Position numbers and translations under genes: made by a program
NCBI GenBank assembly: GCA_004151065.3
Contig: NWUY0300008303.1
Location: 10,490-32,217 of the forward strand
Source of the DNA: Larix sibirica
Taxonomy: Eukaryota; Streptophyta; Pinopsida; Pinales; Pinaceae
Length of the DNA stretch: 21,728 nucleotides
Reading direction: 5' to 3'
Part shown: positions 1-9,093 of the stretch, piece after piece
Numbering within the stretch: the first letter of the stretch is position 1
Layout: every line of letters begins with the position of its first letter
Notes under the pieces: generated by a model
The model's input: the letters and a program-made list of their open reading frames with translations, nothing else
Told to the model about the DNA's origin: nothing
Databases searched by the model: none

Positions 1-141
1 GCGTGGGCACACCAAACTAATCTCAAATATTCTCTGCACGCTCACTTATGTCAGTTAGCTGCAACTTATCTTCTCAGCGATGTAGGATAACTGATGGCTA
101 GAGAAAGAGATATCAAATCATGCATAGTGCATTTCAAGAAA

Positions 142-330
142 CAATTATGCAGCTCTTAGAAATAATTCTGCAGCACTAAAAACACAATTATGTAGCAATT
201 CCGCAGCACTTAAAACAATTCTGCAACAACATGCAAATCGTTTCTGCAGCAGCATACAAATTCTGCAGCATCACACAAGTTCAATTCTGCAGCAGTATGC
301 AAATCACTTATGCATCACTTATTACATTCA
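142..330. repeat. Degenerate short tandem repeat, TGCAGCA core
   Basis: About nine imperfect units share a core like TTCTGCAGCA or TTATGCAGC. Cores begin near 146, 166, 188, 199, 219, 242, 261, 285 and 309, so spacing is mostly 19-24 bp with one short 11-bp step. Several units are followed by ATGCAAAT or a close variant. The units are too diverged for a young satellite. No coding function is implied: the frames that read through it have no family resemblance. Confidence 0.6.
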
Positions 331-492
331 GATTGTGCAGTATGCTTACATTTAGTTCTACAGTGCCAAAAATTCTATTACACAGAGGTTTACATTCACC
401 TTCATCTCCAGCTCAATATTCATCTACAATACATGAGTAACATTCAAGAAGCTAGCATTTTTTCAACTCAATGTAGACAACTTTGTTTTTAC

Positions 493-690
493 ATTCAAAA
501 TATACATGAAATTCTTCGATCTTCTTACTTTGATATATTCTTTATGAAGGGCTTTGAACACTATACCTTTAGCTCCATTACACCTATATATATTCGAACA
601 TATCTGCAAAGAGTGAGCCCCATGCACCATTTCCTCATTGAACTCTTCAAGAATCCACCTAAGGTGGCTCAATGCAGCTTCAATTTTTAC
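493..690 (-). pseudogene. Unassigned exon-like open segment
   Basis: Read on the minus strand, a pyrimidine-rich run ending in TTTTAG stops just before position 690 and looks like a splice acceptor. A GTAAAA donor-like sequence follows position 493. The 198 bp between them are exactly 66 codons with no stop, and the composition looks protein-like, including the stretch HLRWILEEFNEEMVHG. The frame stays open beyond the putative donor to a TGA at 463-465. I recognise no family. It lies on the same strand as, and downstream of, the gene-like fragment at 1299-1632, so both could be relics of one intron-containing gene. Chance cannot be excluded, because splice-like signals are common in AT-rich DNA. 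Confidence 0.22.
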
Positions 691-793
691 CTAAAAAGGA
701 AGAGAATTCATTCACACCTGGTCACAGCTCAAAATATTCAGGCCGCAACTTCACTCACTTCTACAGACATTGTCACATTGTGTAGATCGTCAG

Positions 794-812
794 TATATAT
801 ATATATATATAT
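794..812. repeat. TA dinucleotide microsatellite
   Basis: About nine perfect TA units, followed by TTATTTT. No other feature is attached to it. Confidence 0.85.
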
Positions 813-1298
813 TATTTTGACACTTTACGTCGAGGAGATGAGTCCCAACTAGGAGAGCATTCATGCAGTTCACACATGTGTATACAATGTAAATCTTCTA
901 CACACATCTATATATGTGTCCACGCAGGCTCTATGAAAGTATCAGAATTCAACATAGGCACGAATGTCAATAGCTCCACTACGGTCTTCAATATGAGGTA
1001 CACAACAAGAGAATCCCTCCACTGTGTATCTATGTGCACAATACTCAGCAACAATAGGGTTTCGATTACCATAGTCTTCACACTCAATACGAGATTTCCA
1101 TCTCCACGCTTATCTTCATATTCAATTTTCTTTCAACACATCTCGCAAATCTAGGATAGGGAAACTCCAGGAGTGGCTAGCAATCCAACTCCACTCAACT
1201 TCAATGCTCAAACAGGTCGCAGATTTCTAGCAGAAAGTGGGCGCATTAATATTGGAATCTTCCCTTTGTTAAGTGAAAGTACAAAGGTCCTTATTTTT

Positions 1299-1632
1299 TC
1301 AGCATTCAACCAAACAATGACATAATACTTTGAATTGTTGCGGTCCTGCATTATTTTCATCTGCATGAGTATATACCATGACAATTCTCTTGCAGATATC
1401 ATCAATGGAGTAAGCTCCAAGCATGCCCCACCCCTCTTCAAAGGGTCTCTCATAGTAGTCAGAAAATACTCTTTTGAACTGGAATTTCATCACTCAGCTT
1501 GCTCTTCATCAACATTCCCAAACGCTGCTCCGTAGGCATAGATCCATTAGTGTGACTATTATTGGACGAATAATCGTCGATCCAGTAGTTTTGATTATTA
1601 AAGCATGAGACAGAATTCTCTAGAAGACTCAT
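1299..1632 (-). pseudogene. Frameshifted gene-like fragment, family unknown
   Basis: On the minus strand an ATG at 1632-1630, directly after an in-frame TGA, opens a 57-codon frame ending in TGA at 1461-1459. Skipping one T in the TTTT run just before that TGA joins it to the +1 frame, which continues through SDYYERPFEEGWGMLGAYS and KVLCHCLVEC to a TGA at 1301-1299. Together this is about 110 codons with one frameshift. Beyond it the same frame still reads protein-like for about 45 codons, broken by stops. Residue composition (D, E, W, C spread evenly) is more protein-like than the surrounding noise. I do not recognise the family and do not assign a function. It could be a host gene relic, possibly carried inside a minus-strand LTR element whose LTR lies at 3215-3443. 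Confidence 0.35.
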
Positions 1633-3201
1633 TCACATTAAAAATGTGTGTTTGGTGAGCAGTGGTCAACAATACACCCCCACATAAAACTCCAAGATTT
1701 AAACTTCAACTCACTCCACCACAACATTCAATCAGTTGGGGTTCCCTTGAAAATCTAGTGTTCACACTAGTCTTTCATGGTAAATATACCACATATGAGC
1801 TCTTCACACATTCTTTAGCAGTAATTCATGAACCTGATGCAAATTGGAAAAACCTTGCTGTGAGATGAGAGGCAGAAGGACTAGAGATTACAGTGGACAG
1901 GTGAGACAAGCAGCATGCAACTCCAACACACTCTATGAAAAATAGATAGAGCACCACACTTGGTCTGGTCGCATGCTCCATCGAAATTGCAACATTCACA
2001 CATTTGGAGAGGCAGTTTATACACTTCAACAAATCAACACTAAAGGAGATATGGGAGAGAGAGTCTTCATGTCTTTATGCTAGGAGAGTCACACAGTCAT
2101 CTCAGCTCTTTTCTCCTCAAAATAGTTTAAAAGATATTGGATGCAGTAATTATCCTCCACTTCCATAGAGTATAGGACGCAGCTTTGGCAGCTCCACGTT
2201 TTCACTTGTAGAGATCTTCCATGGAGCAACAAGATCTCAAACGACCACTCACAACATTTAACAGCAAACCAGATCACAGTTAGGGTTCACCTCCAACACA
2301 AACGCAACTTCAAATGGAGTCCATGGTCTTCAATAAACAATATCTGTGTGTGAGGATATCAACACAACTCCATTTATTTAACAATTTCACTAGTCTTCAT
2401 GTAGAGGAGAGAGGCAGTCTTCATGTCTCAAGAAAAATGGCGTTGGTTGCCTATCATGCTTTCCACGATGCAAGAGCCACGGTCTATGGGATTGCAATGC
2501 TTCTTCACGGGCTTTACAATAGTTTCACTAGCTACACCATTCACCAGCGCAACAACTTCATCAATCGAGATGCTAAGGGCGTCTCCATATCTTTGTTCAG
2601 TTCCCAAATGGTGTTTAGACAGGTCGTAAGCTAGGGTTCACCTTGGGGCTTCATCTACCATGAAACTCGCAGCTTACATTTTGGTAGAAAAGCACCAACA
2701 ATCTTAGGTAACGCAAGCTCCTAAGAGAGATGTTGGGCCTTTGAGATGCAGCCATCATAGAGAGAATTCAAAAGCCAAAATTAGTGTGTTTGCAGCACAC
2801 AGTGAAACATTAAATGTTCTGAGGAAAAACGCCATGAGAAGAAAAATTATTGAAATTCATAGGATGGCACTGGCATACAAAATGCGAGGATAGAGAGGCA
2901 ATAGGTAGGCAAAATGGATGACCCAGGAGGGCGTAGGTGAAAAATGACATGCATACGGGAAAAATATCAAGCCGGAATGAGACTACAGGTAAACGGTCAC
3001 ACAGAGGCAGATAAGTCATGAAAATAGCAGTTAGGGTTAGGTAAAAGGCAGGCAGAAATGCCTAGAGCAAAATAATCATGTGGACGAGCTGAGGACAGAA
3101 GTGCAGGACTGTAGGAATCTATGCAGAGTGTAGAATGCGGAATGGCAGCAGGAGTTATGGTAGAATTTTGAGCACATGCGAGACTCAGGACAGAACCTGG
3201 A
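1633..3201. other. No recognisable gene; possible leader of a minus-strand element
   Basis: No frame here carries a family motif, and the open frames (up to about 106 codons on plus, 84 on minus) look like chance. The minus-strand segment next to 3201 lies immediately downstream of a primer-binding-site-like sequence. If the LTR at 3215-3443 is a 5' LTR, this stretch would be untranslated leader and internal DNA of that element. I could not find a gag start, zinc knuckle or pol motif in it. Confidence 0.4.
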
Positions 3202-3213
3202 GGCTTTATACCA
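3202..3213 (-). promoter_or_regulatory. Probable primer-binding site of a minus-strand LTR element
   Basis: On the minus strand the sequence TGGTATAAAGCC starts one base after the LTR end (...CTTACA). The usual plant site complementary to initiator methionine tRNA is TGGTATCAGAGCC, so this differs by two substitutions over the shared 12 bases. Position and orientation fit a 5' LTR at 3215-3443 whose internal region runs to lower coordinates. Confidence 0.5.
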
Positions 3214-3214
3214 T

Positions 3215-3443
3215 TGTAAGGTGTAAGGTGCCCAAACGAGAAAATAGGCAATTAATTCATGAAGATAAGAAAAATAGGCGTGAACACACACTAAATCTCA
3301 TTAATAATTTACATATTTATACAATGAGATGACCATTGGGTTCAACTTCCCAAGTGGTTTCTTGGACTCTCAGGCAACTCTTGGTCTACTCTCAATGACT
3401 TATGGTCTAGTTTGCAAGTGAATGGTGCACAATAATCCTAACA
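3215..3443 (-). mobile_element. LTR of a minus-strand, probably copia-type, retroelement (copy 1)
   Basis: On the minus strand this 229-bp segment begins TGTTAGGATTATTG and ends CACCTTACA, giving TG...CA termini. It has a TATAAATA box at 3321-3314 and is followed by a primer-binding-site-like sequence. A second copy lies at 14157-14379 in the same orientation. The two are clearly homologous but diverged by roughly a quarter to a third over 3215-3410 versus 14157-14346, and then identical over the last 33 bp (3411-3443), because the large duplicated block starts inside them. The assignment rests on structure; no coding domain of this element was found. Confidence 0.6.
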
Positions 3444-3605
3444 CCAGGGATTAGTCTCTAACAAAGGCCATCATACCCATCCTTAGTGATCAAAACTTCC
3501 TAATACATCCATATCCCTAATTTGATTACAAATATCCCAAAGGGAGATATTGTATAAGGTTTGAGGCCTAGGTCATAATGACCTTGTTATCTTCCTTTGA
3601 CCATG

Positions 3606-4024
3606 TGTTAGTAGGTGAAGTCAATATCCAAATCTCTAACATTTTCCTGTAGAATGGTACAAGATTATTTGATTGTGTGGTTCATATGCATCGGAGATGT
3701 GGGGGGGGTTGAGGGGTCATATGAGGGGTTTCTAGGTACCCCCTCTTGAGGGTGCGAGGGTAGAGACCCCGAGGAAAAATTTTATAGACCCTTCTAGTGT
3801 ATTTCGATTTTTTGTTGAACACTCATATTTATTGTATAAAAGGGAAGTGATCTTTGGAATTGTATCACAAGAGAAAAATTAATTGTAAGTTTTTTTTAGT
3901 AATAATAAAATATCAAAACTTCCATTTCCCTATGGTTTTACCTATACATAACATAATTTCCACATAAATATTGTGTTTTGTTGTTGTTGTTGTTGTTTTA
4001 TTTTCTTTTTATATTTTTCTAACA
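3606..4024 (+). repeat. 5' LTR of copia copy A
   Basis: A 419-bp LTR bounded by the inverted hexamers TGTTAG and CTAACA. It has a TATA box TATAAAAG at 3835-3842 and a polyadenylation signal AATAAA at 3904-3909, which fits U3-R-U5 order. A TTG run (3978-3995) lies in U5. It aligns with the 3' LTR at 18983-19384 at roughly three-quarters identity by eye, and with the LTR at 14542-14960 without a difference that I could see. Confidence 0.92.
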
Positions 4025-4026
4025 TA

Positions 4027-4039
4027 TGGTTTCAAAACC
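4027..4039 (+). promoter_or_regulatory. Decayed tRNA-Met primer-binding site
   Basis: TGGTTTCAAAACC begins two bases after the LTR end. It matches the usual plant copia site TGGTATCAGAGCC at 10 of 13 positions. Confidence 0.75.
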
Positions 4040-4086
4040 TGAAAAACTCATGGGCATAGGATTTTTTGTGAGTGGGAGCCAAAACA

Positions 4087-4761
4087 ATGTCAAATGATTT
4101 AACAAAGTTCAAGATCGAGAAGTTTGACGAAAATAATTTCTCCCTATGGAAGATGAACGTGGAGGATTTGTTGGTTCAGAATGACCAAACCTTAGCCTTG
4201 AAAGGATTTGAAAAATAATTGAGAATCATGACGGATGAGGAGTGGATAAAGCTATATGGGGAGGAAGTTTCTACATTTCATCTTTTCCTAGCATACTTTA
4301 TCGTGTTTAATGTTGCTAAATTAAAAACCACATAATCCCTTTGGGAGAAAATTGGGAAGTTCTATGAGACTAATCAACAACAAATAAGGTTTTCCTAAAA
4401 AAATAGATTTATCATCTAAAGATGGAGGGTTCAACTATGGAAGATCATTTGAATGCATTTAACACCCTAATCAACAAATTGGTCTCAATTGGTGTAAAGG
4501 TGGAGGATGATGATATAGCAATCATTTTACTATATTCTCTCCCAAATACCTAGAACCATATAGATGCTATTGACCATCACCCAATCACCATCATGAACTC
4601 TAAATATTAATGATGTGGTAGTCCTATATGTGAGAGGTTGATCTAGCTGCAAAACAAGTCAACATGGTAGATCACAATCCAAATCTAAGTCCAAAGGACA
4701 CAATCTAAAACGGAAGTATTTGAATTGTGGGAAACCAGGTCACTTGAGGAAGGACTATTGA
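4087..4761 (+). pseudogene. gag: copia gag remnant, copy A
   Basis: Gag forms the particle that packages element RNA. The ATG at 4087 opens a frame starting MSNDLTKFKIEKFDENNF, which resembles the N-terminus of plant copia Gag, and hits a TAA after 43 codons. Further Gag-like pieces (MTDEEW, LWEKIGKFYET, EDHLNAFNTLI) follow across several stops and frame changes. The nucleic-acid-binding zinc knuckle at 4717-4758 should read C-x2-C-x4-H-x4-C. Its first and last cysteines are TAT (Tyr), while NCGKPGHLRKD is kept, and the next codon, usually Trp, is TGA. All three are G-to-A changes relative to the family. Certainly non-functional. Confidence 0.85.
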
Positions 4762-4890
4762 CATCTGAACAATGAAAATAAGGATGAAAATCCATATCAA
4801 CCATCAAGTGATGTTAGGACAACATATTGAAAAGAAACATAAACATGTGAGGCTTTCTATCTCAATAACAATAGATCTCTTTTATATGCT

Positions 4891-5160
4891 TGGGTTTTGG
4901 ACTTAGTTGCATCTTTCCATATGTGTCCACATATAGATTGGTTTGTCAAATATTATCCCTATAATGGTGGGATGGTCTGCTTGGGTGATGATCACTCTCT
5001 AGAAATTGTGGGAAGAGGGGATACTAGGATCAAGTTGGATGATAGGAGACAAAGGAAATTGTGTGATGTACGACATGTACTGGATCTATGGAATAATTTT
5101 CTCTCAATCAAGATGATGGATAAGCTCAGATATTCTACTACCTTCAGTGACAATAGATGA
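4891..5160 (+). pseudogene. copia aspartic protease remnant, copy A
   Basis: The protease matures the Gag-Pol polyprotein. An open stretch of about 90 codons reads WVLDLVASFHMCPHIDWF and later CDVRHVLDLWNNFLS, a typical plant copia protease layout. The catalytic D-S-G-A-S motif is D-L-V-A-S here (aspartate codon 4900-4902): the aspartate is present but the essential Ser and Gly are gone. The frame ends at TGA 5158-5160. Inactive. Confidence 0.85.
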
Positions 5161-5281
5161 AAAAATACCAAAGAAAACCTCATGGTAGAAAAAAGGAGAA
5201 TCTTATAGGACCCTGTATCATTTATGCAATGATGCAGTGAAAAATCATGCAACAACAACATAATCAAGGAATGTTTTGGAT

Positions 5282-6172
5282 GCAGTGATGTTGTGGCATC
5301 AATGACTTGGACATATGAGTGAAAAAGGTTTGAAAAATTCACTTGACCAAGGTATGCTTTTTGGGATCAAGTCTTGCAATTTAGACTTATGTTAGCAATA
5401 TATTTTTTGAAAACATAGGAGAATTCATCTTATTGCAAGATCTGGTAAAAGTTCAGGCCTTTTGCAACTTATTCATTCTAATATATTTGGAACAATCCCC
5501 ACTCTATAAATAAATGGTTCTACATATTTTCTAACTTTTATAGATAATTATTCTAGAAGAGTGTGAGTGTACTTTCTAAAAAATAAGTAGGAATCCTTTG
5601 AGAAATTTAGGGAGTTCAAGGCACGAGTAGAGAAAATTTTTGGTAAGTTTGTTTTATGTCTTAGATAAGATAATGGAGGAGAGTCTTGCTCCAAGGAATT
5701 TGACAAATTTTGTACACATGAAGGAATTAATCACTAGAAGATTGCTCCATATACTCCAAAACAAAATGGTGCGGATGAGCGGATGAATTGCATAGTCATG
5801 GAAGGTGCACAAAGCATGCTCAACACATCTAGCTTAGATAATGGATTCCGGGTATAGACCCTTAATACAACTATGTATATGATTAAAAAATCGCGTACAA
5901 CTACATTGGATGGATATGTCTAGAGGATGTTTGGTGTGGTAAGCCAGTTTATTATTCTCATTTGTATATATTTGGATATGATGCATTTCTCCATGTTCCT
6001 AAAGAAAACATATCCAAGCTTGACCTAAAGTCAAGAAAATGTGTTTTTTCTTAGTTATGATAATACAATAAAGGGGTATAGATTGTAGGATCCTACTTAA
6101 CACAAGGTAATTGTTAGTCGGGACGTTATTTTTAATGAAAAATCCATGCAAATTAAGGAAGGAGGTATATAA
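5282..6172 (+). pseudogene. copia integrase remnant, copy A
   Basis: Integrase inserts the cDNA copy into the genome. The N-terminal H-x4-H pair is visible at 5297-5314 with a TGA between the histidines (usual Arg, CGA to TGA). Of the paired cysteines, the first is TGT at 5390-5392 and the second is TAT (5399-5401). In the core, the first catalytic aspartate of the HSDIFGP-type motif is Asn (AAT, 5480-5482). The second is kept in DNGGE (5669-5671) with a TAA two codons before the Asn. The glutamate is kept in ADERMN (5777-5779). The tail reads YDNTIKGYRL and IVSRDVIFNEKSMQIKEGG. Several stops and frame changes make it inactive. Confidence 0.85.
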
Positions 6173-6400
6173 GACACATGAGATTGTACCTATCTTATTA
6201 GAAATGAGTGAAGATAGAAATTAGGCTTTCGATCAACATGAAGAACAACAAGTTTAGCAACCACAACTCACAAGATCTACATGTCCCAAGAGATGCCCAG
6301 AAAGTGACTCTCTTGATTTATAGTGTTCTTTTTCTTTGTTAACTAATGATGGTGATCCTAGTTCATTTCAATCAGCTAGAGAATCTATGAATGTAGATAA

Positions 6401-7091
6401 ATGGAGGAAATCCATAATGAAGAAATAAAAGCACTACACAAGAATAAAACATGGTAACGTGTGGATATCCCACCAATAAGAAATATTGTTGGAAACAAGT
6501 AGGTGTATAAAGTAAATATTAACAATGATAAGTTGTTGAAACATTGTAAATATCATTTGGTGGAAAAAGGCTATGTACATAAGTTCGGTATAGATTTCAA
6601 TGAAATGTTCTCTCCAATTGTGAAAGTTACTACTGTAAGTGTTTTACTTGCACTTGTAGCAACATGGGATTTAGAGTTGGAGGAATGGGATGTAAAAAAC
6701 TACTTTCCTGCATTGTGATCTTGAGGAAGATATTTATATGGATCAACCAAAGGGATATAAATAAAGAGGAAAATATCATTTGGTTTGCAAACTCAATAAA
6801 TATCTATATGGATTGAAATAGGTGGCAAGGATGTGGTATAGAAAATTTGACACCTTCATGAAGAGCCACAGTTTCAATAGAAGTGAAGTTTCTATTTATA
6901 CATATTATAAGAGGTTTGATTATGGCAGTCTTATTGTATTATTGTTGTATGTTGTTGATATGCTAGTTTTAGGACCCAACATGAAGAAAATCATTGATCT
7001 TAAGGCTCAATTGGATAGGACATTTGAAATGAAGTATTTAGGAGCAATAAATCAAATTCTAGGCATGAATATACATAGGGACAGAACATGA
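6401..7091 (+). pseudogene. copia reverse transcriptase remnant, copy A
   Basis: Reverse transcriptase copies element RNA into DNA. The start reads EEIHNEEIKALHKNKTW, then GNK-stop-VYKV, where the usual Trp is TAG (6500-6502). The stretch KFGIDFNEMFSPIVKVTTVS is well preserved. After WDVKNYF the frame shifts by one base near 6703-6708 and continues CDLEEDIYMDQPKGYK. The catalytic YVDD box is YVVD at 6948-6959, losing one of the two metal-binding aspartates. The remaining fingers/thumb part runs to a TGA at 7089-7091. Inactive on several counts. Confidence 0.88.
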
Positions 7092-7133
7092 AGAAAGATC
7101 TAGATAATTCAAAAGTAAGATAGAGAAAATATT

Positions 7134-7702
7134 ATGCAATGCTTCAATATGCAAAATGAAAAACCAATTAGCACCCCACTTCCGGCACACTTCAAGTTCT
7201 CTTCTGAACAATGTCCTCGCACAAAAGAAAAGAAGAAAAGCATGTCTCATGTATTGTATTCATCAACAATAGGGAGCCTCATATTCGCCATGGTGAGCAC
7301 CATATTGGATATTTCCCAAGTAGTGGGATTTGTTAGCGAGTTGATGGTGAATCTTGGTAAAGAGCATTGGAATGTTGTGAAGTGGATACTCATATATTTA
7401 AGGAGCACTTTAGGTGTTGCTAGTTGCTACAACTTTAAGATTTAAAAATTAAAGGTTTTACATATTCTGATTTTGGCAAAGACAAAGGTGGGAAAAAGTA
7501 TACTACGGGATATACTTTAACTCTTGCTAGTGGAGCTATCAGTTGGACATTAAGTTGCAGCTAGTGGTGGCCTTATCAACAACTAAAGCAGAATATGTGG
7601 TAGCAACTATGGCCAGTAAAAAGGTAATATGGCTAGAGGGATTGATGGATGAATTCAATATGATGCACGGGAAGATCACTTTGCATTGTGATAGTCAAAG
7701 TG
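7134..7702 (+). pseudogene. copia connection and partial RNase H, copy A
   Basis: Reads NEKPISTPLPAHFKFSSEQC, GSLIFAMVSTILDISQVVGF and GKEHWNVVKWILIYLR, the stretch linking reverse transcriptase to RNase H in copia elements. After a TAA at 7443-7445 and a frame change come GAISW and VALSTTKAEYVVA, with an acidic AEY residue kept, and HCDSQS, the last recognisable motif. RNase H normally removes the RNA strand of the hybrid. The sequence stops at 7702, where the complete element continues AIQLVKNP, so about 75 codons are missing. Confidence 0.85.
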
Positions 7703-7729
7703 NATATATATATATATATATATATATAT
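7703..7729. repeat. Ambiguous base and TA microsatellite at the break in copy A
   Basis: A single N at 7703 is followed by about 13 AT units (7704-7729). Homology to the second copia copy ends exactly at the base before the N. TA runs are hard to assemble and are also fragile sites, so this may be either a mis-join or a true rearrangement point. Confidence 0.85.
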
Positions 7730-7873
7730 TTGTGAATGGGATATGTCACATGTGCAACAATCATAAGGCAAGTATATGACACACATGGGTTCATGTCAAA
7801 CAAATATGTGTGTGTGTGTTTCATGTACTTGCCCTATGATTGTTGTGCACGTGACATATCCCATTCACAAATA
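7727..7873. repeat. Fold-back element or long hairpin
   Basis: Two 48-bp arms, 7727-7774 and 7826-7873, are reverse complements at 44 of 48 positions, separated by a 51-bp loop. The inner loop can pair further, less perfectly, through CA-rich and TG-rich runs. All four arm mismatches are transitions. The outer ends are flanked by TA-rich DNA, which would suit a TA-targeting miniature inverted-repeat element, but I see no clear target duplication outside the TA run. Confidence 0.75.
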
Positions 7874-8385
7874 CTACAATGCATATGTCATATTCGATAA
7901 TCAATATACATGTCTCACTATAGTGTATATATTGTAATTTTTTTCTTCAAACTACTTTGGCATTAATTTTTATTTTATTTTTCTGTAATGTTTTGCAATA
8001 TTAGTGAATATATTTATATTAGCTAAAAAAATTTTAAAATAAAAATTATGTTTAAAATTAGATTTTCTAATTTTTAATTGGTGTTTAGTTTCAATTTGAC
8101 AAGTTTTATGTGGCTTAAAAAAGATTTAGCAATAATTCAAATTTAACTCAAAATTCAAAATTCAAAAGCAATACATTGGAGCAGGTATTGAGATTTTTGT
8201 TGCTGTTACCCATACTTGGTACAATTATTTGTATTTATGTTTCTTTAATTATATAATGTGTGTTATTGGTCTATAATTGTAATTGTTTTTAGTTCAAACC
8301 TCTCCAAGTAAATTTACACAAAATATAACTAAAATTGTACTTGGATAATTAATTTCACAATTGACTTTCAATATTTAGGATAATT
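7874..8385. other. AT-rich stretch without genes
   Basis: Long A and T runs and short direct repeats such as AAAATTCAAAATTCAAAA near 8150. No coding frame, LTR end or hairpin that I can support. Confidence 0.6.
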
Positions 8386-8738
8386 CACCCCGGATCAGGT
8401 TTCTAGCACCCTTAACTAAGATCAAGGTAGGCCTCTCGATCATGCCAAGGGGACATCAGGTAAGCCATGTGTTGACCCTTGGGCGATGCTTTCAACCACT
8501 TACATTTAACATGATCATACTACCCCATTCCATGATCCTCCTCCCATATAGAGAAATGAGCTTTGCGCGTGGGTTTAGGTCGTCCCTTCGGTAGTACACA
8601 GGGGAAATCATGGTCGAGAATTTCAACATTAAGGAGGTTGACAATAGAAATCATTGTGTTGATGGGAACATCACTTCATAACTAGTGCGTCTAGGAATTG
8701 CAAGCAAGTGGTTCATCTTTATGGCGATGGTTTCAAAC

Positions 8739-8747
8739 TATAAATAG
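8739..8747 (+). promoter_or_regulatory. TATA box of an unidentified promoter or LTR
   Basis: TATAAATAG is a strong plant TATA consensus. It is followed by a pyrimidine-rich run (CTCGGCTCTCTCGTATCTG), the usual setting of a plant start site. The segment 8390-8950 has higher GC than its surroundings and no coding frame. This layout also fits the U3/R part of an LTR, but I could not find LTR ends, a primer-binding site or a partner copy in the window. Confidence 0.3.
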
Positions 8748-9093
8748 GTTGGTCTCGGCTCTCTCGTATCTGTTTCATTCTTCATTTTGGTTCCAATGAT
8801 TTTGATTCATGGATTTTAGAATAGGGGGTTTTTAATTTGCTTGGTCCTCTGTTTATACTCCCATGTAAATGTATATCTTTACTCCACGAGCCATCTGGCC
8901 TCGCCCTTGCTATAGTTAAGGAGTCTACTCTATTATCAACATCATCTTCTACCATTTACCAGTCTCGATCCCTGCCCCCAAGCTCTTGTAACTAACCCCC
9001 CTTCTTCCAGTTCGCCTCCCCTATTCCAAGCATGGTAAGAGGTCCCCAAGTTAGAGACCCATGCAAAATATAGAGCATTTCCTATGAACTAGG

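Larger units (their letters stand above)
3411..7702. repeat. Large direct duplication, copy A
   Basis: Identical to 14347-18638 at a constant offset of 10,936 bp. The only difference I noticed is C at 6124 versus T at 17060, in a CpG. Length-variable tracts agree exactly, including a run of eight G near 3702 and six TTG units at 3978-3995. It contains the last 33 bp of the minus-strand LTR, 162 bp of flank (3444-3605, no gene) and the copia element up to its RNase H region. It ends at the base before the N at 7703. Confidence 0.95.
3606..7702 (+). mobile_element. Ty1/copia LTR retrotransposon, copy A, 3'-truncated and dead
   Basis: The order is 5' LTR, primer-binding site, gag, protease, integrase, reverse transcriptase, connection and partial RNase H, which is the copia order (integrase before reverse transcriptase). 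Every domain carries stops, frameshifts or lost catalytic residues, so it is inactive. The 3' end, including the rest of RNase H, polypurine tract and 3' LTR, is missing: the sequence switches at 7703 to an N and a TA microsatellite. The same element is complete at 14542-19384. Five bases before the LTR read CCATG, but no matching right-hand copy exists here because that end is lost. Confidence 0.93.

Noticed and set aside
310-852. 180-codon plus-strand open frame
   Set aside because: Low-complexity composition rich in H, S, I, Y and C from AT-rich repeat-like DNA, running into a TA microsatellite; no domain resemblance.
2314-2634. 106-codon plus-strand frame with an overlapping 68-codon frame
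   Set aside because: Two overlapping frames of similar quality and no recognised motif; nothing separates it from chance.
3606-4024. Reading the two 5' copia LTRs as the two ends of one 11-kb element
   Set aside because: Identity extends upstream of the LTR and through most of the internal region, and the second unit has its own diverged 3' LTR and target duplication, so this is duplication and not an LTR pair.
4992-5342. Minus-strand 116-codon open frame inside the copia protease/integrase region, repeated at 15928-16278
   Set aside because: It is antisense to recognisable protease and integrase sequence and has no family motif; it is duplicated only because the block is duplicated.
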